Assembly (NCBI GenBank): GCA_947175035.1
Contig: CAMWLG010000010.1
Coordinates: forward strand, 1 to 64,000
Direction of reading: 5' to 3'
Source: an uncultured Lachnospiraceae bacterium
GTDB lineage: Bacteria > Bacillota > Clostridia > Lachnospirales > Lachnospiraceae
DNA length: 64,000 nt
Positions 8,422-16,798 of the stretch are shown piece after piece. The first letter of the stretch is position 1; every line of letters begins with the position of its first letter. Below the pieces are notes generated by a model that searched no databases, was not told the DNA's origin, and worked only from the letters and a program-made list of their open reading frames with translations. Both the position numbers and the translations under genes were made by a program.

Positions 8422-8892
8422 TTATAAGATTTTTTCCATTCCAAACTTTTGTGGCATCAACCCGCATTTTTCATAGAACGCTTTGGCGCTTTCATTACAT
8501 GCCCACACGTTTAAGGTGACGTTGTAGCAGCCTTGCTCTTTGGCAAAGGCGAGCACATATTCATAGAGCTGTCTACCGATATGCTGCCCTCGCAGATGCT
8601 CGTCCACACAGAGATCATCAATATAAAGTGTCTTGATATCTGTCAGGATATTGTCATCCAAATGCTGCTGGAATACGCAGAACGCGTAACCCATCACCTG
8701 TCCCTGTTCATCTACCCCCACAAAGATTGGCCGCTTGTCGTCAGCGAGAATCGTGAGAAGTTCTTTGTCTGAGTATTTTTTGGTATTGTCCTTAAAAAGA
8801 TCGGGTCTGCCTTGGTGGTGGATTTTGAGCACCTGTTCCAGCAATCTGTCCAGTCCCGAAATATCTTCCATTGCGGCGCGTCGTATTTTCAT
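8422..8892 (-). CDS. GNAT family N-acetyltransferase
   Basis: A 156-aa acetyl-CoA dependent acetyltransferase. Strand-helix order fits GNAT: MKIRRAAMEDISGLDRLLEQ at the start, IDDLCVDEHLRGQHIGRQLY carrying the pyrophosphate-binding R-G-Q-x-I-G loop, NVTLNVWACNESAKAFYEKCG, and a short GMEKIL end. The substrate is unknown; spermidine or protein lysine are both possible for this subgroup. I set the start at 8892 rather than the longer track start, because GAGAGG precedes this ATG by 4-5 bases. It lies directly upstream of the sirtuin gene on the same strand. Confidence 0.85.
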   Translation of the reverse strand: MKIRRAAMEDISGLDRLLEQVLKIHHQGRPDLFKDNTKKYSDKELLTILADDKRPIFVGVDEQGQVMGYAFCVFQQHLDDNILTDIKTLYIDDLCVDEHLRGQHIGRQLYEYVLAFAKEQGCYNVTLNVWACNESAKAFYEKCGLMPQKFGMEKIL

Positions 8893-9020
8893 GTTGCCTC
8901 TCATTCTGCCGTATTGGCGATTTTTCATTTTTTCATTTCTCTATTATTGTAATCCATTCTCAAAATGCTTACAAGATATAAATAAGAAAATCTTAAGAAA
9001 GGTGCTATTGAGGGGATATC

Positions 9021-9047
9021 ATGTTTTGTGCTATAGTTATTTTATGA
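9021..9047 (+). CDS. Possible 8-codon leader peptide before the YdcF gene
   Basis: An ATG with GAGGGG five to six bases upstream opens an eight-codon frame (MFCAIVIL) whose TGA overlaps the ATG of the YdcF-type gene as ATGA. That gene has no binding site of its own at 9044, so coupled re-initiation is one explanation. The other is that the same GAGGGG serves a TTG start at 9026 in the main frame. Confidence 0.3.
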   Translation: MFCAIVIL

Positions 9048-9910
9048 GAAAAAGGAAGCAAAATACAAAGGATAATTTAATACCTTTTGAGAAAAGCAGG
9101 AAAATTATCAAGCTGGATAAACGAGGGCGGGAGAGCAGGCTTTCGGCGGGGGCAGTGTTGGCAGCTCTGGTGGCGGGAGTTTTGGCGCTTCTGTGTCTGG
9201 GTTATTGTCTGACGATTTATTTTTTTATGGGATACGGCTCGCGCTTTTTCTTGATTTGGGGTGTGATGGCACTGGGATTTGGAATCTTGTCGGCTTTATT
9301 TGCCAATCCCGGATGGAGGGAACGTATTCCGAAGATTATTAAAATCGGATTTTGGACATGCATCGTGGTGGGAATGGTTTTGCTGTGTATTGTGGAAGGT
9401 TTGATATTCGGCAGTTTTGGCGAGACGGCGCAGCCAGGGGCGGATTATATGATCGTGCTCGGGGCGCAATGGAAGAACCATGGCCCCAGCTATGTGCTGC
9501 AGAAGCGTTTGGATGCTGCGGTGGAGTACTTGAGGATGAATCCTGACACGGTTGTCATAGTGTCCGGCGGGCAGGGGAGTAACGAGCCTATGACGGAGGC
9601 GGCAGGTATGGCCGGATATTTGGAGAATGCGGGCATCGAGCCGGAGCGTATCCTGCAGGAGGACATGTCTACCAATACCAGCGAAAATCTGGAATTCAGT
9701 GCGGTCTTTTTGGATAAAGCGCAGGACAGCGTGGTGATTGTCACCAATAATTTTCATGTGTATAGGGCGCTGGGAATTGCGCAGAAGAAAGGTTATGCGA
9801 AGGTGGAGGGCCTGGCGGCGGGGTCTTACCCTGCCATGCTGCCCAACAATCTTTTGCGGGAATTTTTCGGTGTGGTGAAGGACGTGTGCGCAGGGAATAT
9901 GAAATTGTGA
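9044..9910 (+). CDS. YdcF/SanA/ElyC-like DUF218 membrane protein
   Basis: A 288-aa protein with a basic N-terminus, three predicted membrane helices (about residues 30-55, 60-80 and 98-120) and a C-terminal DUF218 domain facing outside. The domain begins ADYMIVLGAQWKNHGPS and contains VIVSGGQGSNEPMTEAAGMAGYL, the ED-x-STNTSENL motif and VIVTNNFHVYRA, all typical. Relatives such as ElyC and SanA affect envelope integrity and polyprenyl-carrier use, but the reaction is not settled. The track ORF starts far upstream at 8735 inside the antisense GNAT gene; the true start is 9044 or a TTG at 9026. DUF951 and rpsF follow on the same strand. Confidence 0.8.
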   Translation: MRKRKQNTKDNLIPFEKSRKIIKLDKRGRESRLSAGAVLAALVAGVLALLCLGYCLTIYFFMGYGSRFFLIWGVMALGFGILSALFANPGWRERIPKIIKIGFWTCIVVGMVLLCIVEGLIFGSFGETAQPGADYMIVLGAQWKNHGPSYVLQKRLDAAVEYLRMNPDTVVIVSGGQGSNEPMTEAAGMAGYLENAGIEPERILQEDMSTNTSENLEFSAVFLDKAQDSVVIVTNNFHVYRALGIAQKKGYAKVEGLAAGSYPAMLPNNLLREFFGVVKDVCAGNMKL

Positions 9911-9931
9911 TACAGGAAAGGTGAGTCGTCT

Positions 9932-10120
9932 ATGGATATCCATGTAGGAGATGTCTTGAAATTAAAAAAACAGCATCCTTGTGGAAGCAGCGAGTGGGAG
10001 GTTTTGCGCGTGGGCGCGGACTTTCGGCTAAAATGTAAGGGTTGTGGGCACCAGATTATGATAGCCCGCAGGCTTTTGGAAAAGAATATCAAGCAGATTT
10101 TGCCCGGGGAGGAAGCGTAG
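9932..10120 (+). CDS. DUF951 family protein
   Basis: A 62-aa protein that starts MDIHVGDVLKLKKQHPCGS and has CKGCGHQIMIARRLLEKN, the two hallmarks of DUF951. The three Cys residues (one in HPCGS, two in CKGC) suggest a metal site. Its role is unknown, but it is commonly found just before rpsF in Firmicutes, as here. It starts 21 bases after the YdcF-type gene, with GAAAGGTGAG upstream, and probably shares that transcript. Confidence 0.85.
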   Translation: MDIHVGDVLKLKKQHPCGSSEWEVLRVGADFRLKCKGCGHQIMIARRLLEKNIKQILPGEEA

Positions 10121-10166
10121 TGGTCTGAACTGTTTTAAAAATATGGCAAAAATAGTAAGAAAAAAC

Positions 10167-10195
10167 TTGCATTTACGTGTAATTCATGTTATCAT
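10167..10195 (+). promoter_or_regulatory. Promoter of the rpsF-ssb-rpsR operon
   Basis: TTGCAT (10167-10172), exactly 17 bases, then TATCAT (10190-10195). A 5' leader of about 65 bases follows before rpsF. That leader might hold the S6:S18-binding element known upstream of rpsF in many bacteria, but I could not fold a convincing match by eye. Confidence 0.65.
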
Positions 10196-10269
10196 GATTC
10201 TTCGTGATATACTAATTTCCTTGCTCACACATGAGAGGTGGGCCAGAGACCAAAAGGAGGTAACGAAGC

Positions 10270-10560
10270 ATGAACAAGTATGAATTAGCCGTTGTGGTAA
10301 GCGCTAAGATCGAAGATGACGAGAGAGCTGCAGTGATAGACAAGTGCAAGGCTCTGGTTGAGAGATTCGGCGGCACCATCACAGAGGTGGACGAGTGGGG
10401 CAAGAAACGCCTTGCTTACGAAGTTCAGAAGATGAAAGAGGCTTTCTATTATTTCATCAGATTTGAGGCTGAGGCAACCGCTCCCGCAGAAATCGAGAGC
10501 CGTGTCCGCATCATGGACAATGTCATCAGATTCTTGTGCGTCAGACAGGACGAGGCATAA
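10270..10560 (+). CDS. rpsF: 30S ribosomal protein S6
   Basis: A 96-aa ribosomal protein of the small-subunit platform, where it pairs with S18. MNKYELAVVVSAKIEDDERA and GGTITEVDEWGKKRLAYEVQKMKEAFYYF are classic S6 strands, and the C-terminus lacks the long acidic tail of E. coli S6. A near-perfect AAAGGAGG stands 9 bases before the ATG. It is the first gene of rpsF-ssb-rpsR, 18 bases from ssb. Confidence 0.97.
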   Translation: MNKYELAVVVSAKIEDDERAAVIDKCKALVERFGGTITEVDEWGKKRLAYEVQKMKEAFYYFIRFEAEATAPAEIESRVRIMDNVIRFLCVRQDEA

Positions 10561-10578
10561 AGAAAGCGAGAAAAAATT

Positions 10579-11034
10579 ATGAATAAAGTAATTCTTATGG
10601 GACGTTTAACCAGAGACCCCGAGGTGAGATACTCACAGGGGGCAAGCCAGACTGCAGTTGCGAGGTTTTCCATTGCTGTAGACAGAAGATTCAAGCGTGA
10701 GGGCGAGCCTGACGCAGATTTCTTTAACTGTACTGCATTTGGAAAGCAGGCAGAATTTATCGAGCGTTATCTGCATAAGGGAACGAAGGTTGTTTTGAGC
10801 GGACGTGTTCAGAATGACAATTATACCAACAAAGAAGGACAGATGGTATACAGTGTTCGTGTGATGGTGGATGAGGTTGAGTTTGCCGAGAGCAAGAACG
10901 CCGCATCCCAGAATGAGGGCGGTTACAGCAATAATGGCGGATTTGGCGGAAACGCCGCTCCGGCTCCCTCCGGTGCGGGAGACGGTTTTATGAACATCCC
11001 TGACGGTATTGACGAGGAATTACCATTTAACTAA
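10579..11034 (+). CDS. ssb: Single-stranded DNA-binding protein
   Basis: A 151-aa SSB with an OB fold at residues 1-105 ([64 protein letters not shown]). A Gly/Asn-rich linker and the acidic tip DEELPFN follow; the tip docks repair and replication proteins. It coats single-stranded DNA as a tetramer in the cytoplasm. The upstream site is weak (GCGAG), so translation may be coupled to rpsF. Confidence 0.97.
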   Translation: MNKVILMGRLTRDPEVRYSQGASQTAVARFSIAVDRRFKREGEPDADFFNCTAFGKQAEFIERYLHKGTKVVLSGRVQNDNYTNKEGQMVYSVRVMVDEVEFAESKNAASQNEGGYSNNGGFGGNAAPAPSGAGDGFMNIPDGIDEELPFN

Positions 11035-11105
11035 TGCGCAGACGCATTTGCGCAAGTGCATTTATGTTTGAAAACGTTTTGGCAAATTTTGAAGGAGGTA
11101 ATAAC

Positions 11106-11369
11106 ATGGCTTACAATAGAGCAGAGAAGTCCGATGCCCCTATGAGAAAAAAGGGCGGAATCCGCAGAAGAAAGAAAGTCTGCGTGTTCTGTGGCAAGGA
11201 TAATGTAATTGATTACAAGGATACGGCGAAGCTGAGAAAATACATTTCCGAGAGAGGAAAGATTCTTCCCCGCCGCATCACCGGCAACTGTGCAAAGCAT
11301 CAGAGAGCGTTGACCGTGGCTATCAAGAGAGCTCGTCACATCGCGTTGATGCCTTATGTGCAGGACTAA
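11106..11369 (+). CDS. rpsR: 30S ribosomal protein S18
   Basis: An 87-aa S18 with [39 protein letters not shown] and the closing basic helix [12 protein letters not shown]. CxxC with a later C and H marks the zinc-binding (C+) form. The track begins the frame at 11034 inside the ssb stop, but GAAGGAGG lies 8 bases before the ATG at 11106, which gives the standard N-terminus [18 protein letters not shown]. It is the last gene of the operon and is followed by a terminator. Confidence 0.97.
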   Translation: MAYNRAEKSDAPMRKKGGIRRRKKVCVFCGKDNVIDYKDTAKLRKYISERGKILPRRITGNCAKHQRALTVAIKRARHIALMPYVQD

Positions 11370-11384
11370 GGATTAGAGAGTTAG

Positions 11385-11429
11385 AAAAAAGAAGGAATCA
11401 ATCACTTTTTGGTGGTTGGTTCCTTTTTT
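11385..11429 (+). terminator. Terminator after rpsR
   Basis: GGAATCAATCAC and GTGGTTGGTTCC form a 12-base stem with several G-T pairs and a short T-rich loop. A run of T follows the stem and an A run precedes it. Confidence 0.85.
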
Positions 11430-11528
11430 GTGGTAATGTATGGTGTTTCCGGGAAAGCATTGCTTTTTCTTTATAAAAAGAATAAAATGTAATTGTTCAG
11501 AACCAAGCGAATAAAAGGAGGATGTGTG

Positions 11529-14189
11529 ATGCAGGGTAGAATCCGTAGAAGGATGCTCATGACGACTGTGTCATTTTTGCTTATTTTTTGTATGTTAGCT
11601 GTCAATTCCGTGCAAACCATGGCAATAGGAATTTATGAGACAGGCGGCATGGACGGAGCGGATGGATATGCGGGAATATGGGAAACAGGTACTGTGGACG
11701 CCGGGGATGGCAGGGGTGTCATGGATGTCAGCGCGGTAGTTATGGAGAGCGCGCCTCGGACGGTTCAGGAGAACTTTTTCCGGGTGACGGACAGCAAAGG
11801 TGTGGAATTTGGTAACTTTGACAATTGGACGGCGCTGCTCTCGGCATTTAGGCTTCGGGGAAGTACAGCGGAGGAATACACGATTATCGTGTCCGATGGA
11901 GGGATTGTCGGCACATCTATGCCGGCTCAGGCAAGCAGGATTCATTTGGAGGCCGCGGAGACGGGACAGGTATTGCTTTTTGCGGGAAGCACTGTCAATA
12001 TGTCCTGCGCGCTGTCTATTGGCAAGGCTTGGCTGTGTGTGGCGGGCAGCGAGGGTGCGGGGGAGAGTGTCGGTACCGGGAGCGGCGAGGATAAACGCGG
12101 CACGGGAAGCGGTGAGGACAAATATGGCACGGGAAGTGGTGCAGGCAGGGAATTCCAAGGCACCCCTGTCAATATCAACACAAAGGGAAAGAACCTGACC
12201 CTGAATGGGACGCGAAACATCGGGAAGCTGAAGGGAACCTCGGCGGGATGCCTGGATGTCAATGGGGATGTGGAGGTGACAGGTGCGCTGCAGACCTTTA
12301 AAAATGTGACGGTGCAGGGCAGTTTGAGAATCCATAACAGCGTGACAGGCGTTAAAAATTTGGATATTGAAAATGGAGTCGTTTATTTGGCCGCGGGTAA
12401 GAGTTTTACAGTCTCCAATGTGATTGGCGGGTCAAATGGCGCTTTGGTGTATCCGACAGGGGATGTGATGCCGAATGTGAAACTGAGCGGCACGGTATCC
12501 GGCATTGTGAATCTGCGGCAAGAGGCGAGAGAGAATGGCGTGGCCGTGGAGCGGTATTTCATGGCAGGCAGCAAGCTTCTCACCACTTCCAAGGCGGGGG
12601 CGGAGCAGTTTGCCATCTCGGGCGAGGGACGGACATGTTATAAAAAAGGAAGCGCTCTCTATGTGGGTATGGATGTGCTGCAGCTCTATAGAGGGAACGA
12701 GCTTCTTGGAACCTATGGACAGTGGAGCAATCTGGTGGCTCAGATCAAGAGTCTGAATCAGAAAGGCGAGAGCTATCGGGTTGTGCTTTTGGATGACTTT
12801 ATGGTGGATGGCGCTCTGACCATGCCGGGTAAGGGGAAATATGCCGGCTTAAAGATTGAGAAAGGTGACAAGGAAGGGATTGTCTGCTTAAAGGCGTCAA
12901 AGGGTGTCACATTGACGGCCAATCTGGAATTGGGCGCGGGAGTGGGGCTGCAGGCGGGTTCCGTATCGGGGGCGTCCTGGCAGCTTGTCATGTCAGAAAA
13001 TACGATGTTTGTGACATCGGGAGCGTTTACAGTGGCAAATCTGGTGATGAAGGAAGGAGCGTTCCTGCAGGCAGGAGGCAAGTTTTCTGTCAAAAAGCTG
13101 TTGGAAGCGTCGGGAAATGCAGAGCTTGTTTTGACAGCCAAGAAGGGGGCGGCTCTCAAGGATACCAAGGTGGAGATGCCTGTCACGGTCAGAATGAGAG
13201 CGGCTTCCGGTGCAAAACAGACTTTGTCGCAAAACACCACGCTATTCACTGTCTCCGGCAGCAGTTATGCCACTCAATACCGATTGTTGGACAAAGAAGG
13301 GCAGGAGCAGGCGTTGTATCGCAAGGGGAATGCCATCAAGGTACAGGGAACTGTGGCGACTCCGATCAGCTTATATTATGTGAGTGATTCAGGTCAAGAG
13401 GATCTTGGCGAGTATGCTGTGCTGGCGGATGTGAAAAAGGAGATTGCGAGGCGTAAGGACGCCAATGCCGTCTATCGCGTTGAGATGCGCGAGGAGGTAT
13501 TTGTGAAGGGGGCGATTCCGCTTCCTGGCGCAAAGACTTATAAAGAACTGATATTTGCAGGTCAGGGAATCAAGACTACGGGGAACCTGACATTGACGGG
13601 TAATGTGACATTTTATAATGAAATCCGCAAGGTAAAAAATGCGAGCGACCATGCTGAACTGGCTTATGCGGTGAATATTGCCAAATACACGTTGACGATT
13701 CCTGTGGGAAGCAAGACGGAGAGATTGGGGAGCGTGAAGGGCAAGGCTGGGTCATGCCTGAGAATCGGGCAGGGAGAGCGGCTGAACGTGAGCGGAGACG
13801 TGCAGGTGGATACCTTGGTGTTGGACGGGACGCTGGGTGGAAATGGCAATATTACGATCACTAATCTGAAGTCAGAGCTTGGGGCTGAGGAAGCGGGGCG
13901 AGCGGAGTTTCGCCTGCTTACCAATAAAAAGCTGAATGTTAAAGGAACGGTGGAACCTGGCGCTCAGAAGCTTTTCATTGTGAATTTTGTGGATGCGAAT
14001 GATGCACTCGCTGATATCGAAGCCAATATGGTGCTGGTAACGACACCATATGGCATGGTATCACAGTTTAAGACGGAGAATCTCATGCCTGTCGTTCTTA
14101 AGGAGTGGACGCTGGTCAAGAGCGGCACACAGATTCGGGCTTCTGCTTCATATGAGGGCGAAGGAGAATGGTCTGGGGACTATTTGTAG
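11529..14189 (+). CDS. Secreted beta-helix-like protein with three repeated modules
   Basis: An 886-aa exported protein with a Sec signal peptide (MQGRIRRRMLMTTVSFLLIF..., cleavage near QTMA). I recognise no enzyme family. The body alternates short alpha/beta segments with long runs of strands typical of right-handed beta-helices, such as LTLNGTRNIGKLKGTSAG and LDVNGDVEVTGALQTFKN. Three related segments stand near residues 82-132, 380-435 and 613-670; each has G-x-(F/Y)-x-x-(W/L), then Y-(T/R)-(I/V), then V-x-G...(M/I/L)P. A GTGSGEDK repeat links residues around 180-205. There is no sorting signal or cell-wall repeat, so it may be released or held non-covalently. AAAGGAGG precedes the ATG at 11529; the track start is a TTG further up. 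Confidence 0.7.
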   Translation: MQGRIRRRMLMTTVSFLLIFCMLAVNSVQTMAIGIYETGGMDGADGYAGIWETGTVDAGDGRGVMDVSAVVMESAPRTVQENFFRVTDSKGVEFGNFDNWTALLSAFRLRGSTAEEYTIIVSDGGIVGTSMPAQASRIHLEAAETGQVLLFAGSTVNMSCALSIGKAWLCVAGSEGAGESVGTGSGEDKRGTGSGEDKYGTGSGAGREFQGTPVNINTKGKNLTLNGTRNIGKLKGTSAGCLDVNGDVEVTGALQTFKNVTVQGSLRIHNSVTGVKNLDIENGVVYLAAGKSFTVSNVIGGSNGALVYPTGDVMPNVKLSGTVSGIVNLRQEARENGVAVERYFMAGSKLLTTSKAGAEQFAISGEGRTCYKKGSALYVGMDVLQLYRGNELLGTYGQWSNLVAQIKSLNQKGESYRVVLLDDFMVDGALTMPGKGKYAGLKIEKGDKEGIVCLKASKGVTLTANLELGAGVGLQAGSVSGASWQLVMSENTMFVTSGAFTVANLVMKEGAFLQAGGKFSVKKLLEASGNAELVLTAKKGAALKDTKVEMPVTVRMRAASGAKQTLSQNTTLFTVSGSSYATQYRLLDKEGQEQALYRKGNAIKVQGTVATPISLYYVSDSGQEDLGEYAVLADVKKEIARRKDANAVYRVEMREEVFVKGAIPLPGAKTYKELIFAGQGIKTTGNLTLTGNVTFYNEIRKVKNASDHAELAYAVNIAKYTLTIPVGSKTERLGSVKGKAGSCLRIGQGERLNVSGDVQVDTLVLDGTLGGNGNITITNLKSELGAEEAGRAEFRLLTNKKLNVKGTVEPGAQKLFIVNFVDANDALADIEANMVLVTTPYGMVSQFKTENLMPVVLKEWTLVKSGTQIRASASYEGEGEWSGDYL

Positions 14190-14256
14190 GACAAAATTTG
14201 ACACAACATTTTCCAATATGACAAATTAAGTGGTAGCATCTCGACGTAACATCTGT

Positions 14257-14262
14257 TATAAT
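14257..14262 (+). promoter_or_regulatory. Extended -10 promoter for gdpP
   Basis: TGTTATAAT is an extended -10 element 18 bases before the gdpP ATG, so the leader would be very short. A TTGACA at 14198-14203 is too far away to pair with it. The -35 region of this promoter is weak, which fits an extended -10 type. Confidence 0.5.
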
Positions 14263-14280
14263 GTACGTGGAGGATTACAC

Positions 14281-16332
14281 ATGAAGAAACGAATTCGCCT
14301 GAAAGGCCGAATCAAAACTTATATACAATTTAGTATCTATCTGGGCGTTTTACTCTGCGTTGTGGACGCGGCGATCTGCATGATTGATTATCGCGCAGGT
14401 CTGCTGTTAGGGGTCTTTACTGTTTTTTATTTTGTGGTGACTTTGGCGATGTATTTTTATAACAAGCCGGTCATCATGAACGAGCTGATCAGCTTTGCTA
14501 CGGAGTATGGGCAGATTCAGCGAAAGCTTCTGCGGGATATGGAGCTGCCGTATGCGCTCTTGGACGACTCCGGCAAGGTGATTTGGACGAACATTGCCTT
14601 TGAGAACGTGGTGCATCAGCCAAAGGGTTACAACAAATCCATTACGGGTCTATTTCCCACCATCACGAAGGACAGGCTACCTGATGAGTCCGAAGTGGAC
14701 GAGGCACAGTACGAGTTAGAGTATGACGGCTGTGAGTATGTGGTGAAGCTGAAAAAGATTCCCCTGAAGGAAATGGCAGAGCACAGTGATATGATTGACG
14801 CTGAGGGGTATAATGGCTATTTGATTGCCATGTATCTCTTTGACGAGACCGCTTTGCATATTGCGTTGAAAGAAGTGGATGACCAGAGTCTGGCAGTGGG
14901 TATGATCTATCTGGACAATTACGAGGAGGCTTTGGAGAGCGTGGAGGAAGTGAGACGTTCCCTTTTGATCGCGTTGATTGACAGAAAGGTCAACAAGTAT
15001 ATTTCCGCACTGGACGGGATCAGCAAGAAGCTGGAGAAGGACAAGTATCTCGTGATATTGCGCAAAAAGACCATCGCCCAGCTGCAGGAGAATCGTTTTG
15101 ATCTGCTGGAGGAAGTCAAGACAGTCAATATCGGGAACGAGATGGCGGTCACCATGAGTATTGGTGTGGGATTGGACGGGCTTACATACGCGCAGAATTA
15201 TGAGTTTGCCAGAAACGCCATAGATTTGGCATTGGGACGGGGCGGTGATCAGGCGGTGATCAAGACGCCGGAGAGCATCACCTACTATGGTGGCAAGAGC
15301 CAGCAGGTGGAGAAGAATACCCGCGTGAAGGCCCGTGTGAAGGCACATGCCTTGCGAGAGATCATCACCAGCAAGGACAAGGTATTGGTCATGGGACACC
15401 GGATGCCGGACGTGGACAGCTTTGGGTCGGCAGTGGGAATTTATCGGGTTGCCACTACGCTTGGCAGGAAGAGCCATATTGTGCTGGATGAGGCTACCAC
15501 GGCGATACAGCCTTTGGTAGATTTATTTAAAAATAATCCTGAATATGATGATGACATGATCATCAGTGGACAGGAAGCGATTGATATGGCTGGGAATAAC
15601 GCCGTCCTGGTGGTGGTGGATGTCAACAAGCCGTCCATTACCGAATGTCCGGAGCTGTTGCGTTATTGTAAATCCATTGTGGTGCTGGATCACCACAGAC
15701 AGGGTACAGAGACAATTGAGAACGCCACGCTTTCCTATGTGGAGCCGTATGCGTCCTCAGCCTGTGAGATGGTTTCCGAGATTTTGCAATACACTTATGA
15801 TAATATCAAGATTCGCCCTGAGGAGGCGGACTGTATGTACTCGGGTATCGTGGTGGATACCAATAATTTTGTGACCAAGACAGGTGTGCGTACCTTTGAG
15901 GCCGCTGCGTTCCTGCGAAGGAGTGGCGCGGATGTGACCAGAGTGCGGAAAATGTTCCGTGAGGACGCCCAGGAGTACAAGGCAAGGGCGGACGCTGTGG
16001 GCCAGGCGGAGATTTACAGACAGTATTTTGCCATTTCCATTTGTATGGCAGAGGATCTGCCGAGTCCTACGGTAATCGGCGCGCAGGCAGCCAACGAGCT
16101 CTTGAATATCAAGGGAATCAAAGCCAGCTTCGTGTTGACGGATTATCAGGGAAAAATCTATGTCAGTGCCCGTTCCATAGACGAGGTAAATGTGCAGATT
16201 GTCATGGAGCGCATGGGCGGGGGAGGCCATATGAATGTGGCTGCCTGCCAGATGGAAGGCGTGGGAATTGCGGAGGCTATTGGGGCATTGAAGCACACCA
16301 TAGATGATATGTTGGACAAGGGTGAGATTTAG
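14281..16332 (+). CDS. gdpP: Cyclic-di-AMP phosphodiesterase GdpP
   Basis: A 683-aa membrane enzyme that hydrolyses c-di-AMP and so affects potassium uptake, cell-wall stress and beta-lactam tolerance. Order: two membrane helices (about 15-58), a degenerate PAS domain (about 75-170), a degenerate GGDEF domain (about 170-300), then DHH and DHHA1. Visible catalytic motifs are GHRMPDVDSFGSA near residue 370, VVVDVN, VLDHHRQ near 470, the Asp-containing GIVVDTNNF, and GGGGHMNVAA near 645. The ATG at 14281 has GTGGAGG 7 bases upstream; the longer track start is rejected. rplI starts 18 bases after the stop and dnaB follows, the usual gdpP-rplI-dnaB order of Firmicutes. Confidence 0.95.
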   Translation: MKKRIRLKGRIKTYIQFSIYLGVLLCVVDAAICMIDYRAGLLLGVFTVFYFVVTLAMYFYNKPVIMNELISFATEYGQIQRKLLRDMELPYALLDDSGKVIWTNIAFENVVHQPKGYNKSITGLFPTITKDRLPDESEVDEAQYELEYDGCEYVVKLKKIPLKEMAEHSDMIDAEGYNGYLIAMYLFDETALHIALKEVDDQSLAVGMIYLDNYEEALESVEEVRRSLLIALIDRKVNKYISALDGISKKLEKDKYLVILRKKTIAQLQENRFDLLEEVKTVNIGNEMAVTMSIGVGLDGLTYAQNYEFARNAIDLALGRGGDQAVIKTPESITYYGGKSQQVEKNTRVKARVKAHALREIITSKDKVLVMGHRMPDVDSFGSAVGIYRVATTLGRKSHIVLDEATTAIQPLVDLFKNNPEYDDDMIISGQEAIDMAGNNAVLVVVDVNKPSITECPELLRYCKSIVVLDHHRQGTETIENATLSYVEPYASSACEMVSEILQYTYDNIKIRPEEADCMYSGIVVDTNNFVTKTGVRTFEAAAFLRRSGADVTRVRKMFREDAQEYKARADAVGQAEIYRQYFAISICMAEDLPSPTVIGAQAANELLNIKGIKASFVLTDYQGKIYVSARSIDEVNVQIVMERMGGGGHMNVAACQMEGVGIAEAIGALKHTIDDMLDKGEI

Positions 16333-16350
16333 TGGGAAAGGACGATAGAG

Positions 16351-16797
16351 ATGAAGATTATTTTATTACAGGATGAGAAAAAGCTTGGCAAGAAGGGGGA
16401 TATTATTGAGGCGAGTGACGGTTATGCCAGAAATTATATTCTGCCCAAGAAAATCGGGGTGGAGGCCACCGCCAAGAATATGAACGATTTGAAGCTTCAT
16501 AAGGCGAATGATGCAAAGATTGCGCAGGAGCAGTTGGACGCGGCAAAGGCGCTTGCAGGAGAGCTGGAGTCGAAAGAGATTATTGTGAAGATTAAGGCAG
16601 GGGAGGGCGGTAAGGCTTTTGGGTCTGTCTCTACTAAGGAGATTGCCGCTGCCTTGAAGGAACAGCATAATCTGGAAATTGACAAAAAGAAGGTTCAGCT
16701 GCCGGAACCCTTGAAAAACTTCGGCAGCTATGAGGTGAGCGTGAAGCTTCATCCGCAAGTGACGGGTAAGCTTTATGTAAAGGTTTTGGAGGCATAA
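16351..16797 (+). CDS. rplI: 50S ribosomal protein L9
   Basis: A 148-aa L9 with the N-terminal globular domain (MKIILLQDEKKLGKKGDIIEASDGYARNYILPK), the long connecting helix (about 40-75) and the C-terminal domain (GGKAFGSVSTKEIAAAL, ending VKLHPQVTGKLYVKVLEA). It binds 23S rRNA near the L1 stalk and limits frameshifting. It sits between gdpP and dnaB, with one base between its stop codon and the dnaB ATG. Confidence 0.97.
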   Translation: MKIILLQDEKKLGKKGDIIEASDGYARNYILPKKIGVEATAKNMNDLKLHKANDAKIAQEQLDAAKALAGELESKEIIVKIKAGEGGKAFGSVSTKEIAAALKEQHNLEIDKKKVQLPEPLKNFGSYEVSVKLHPQVTGKLYVKVLEA

Positions 16798-16798
16798 A

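Noticed and set aside
10200-10262. S6:S18-binding leader RNA before rpsF
   Set aside because: The position is right, but I could not find a convincing hairpin with the conserved CCG elements by eye; a covariance-model search would decide.
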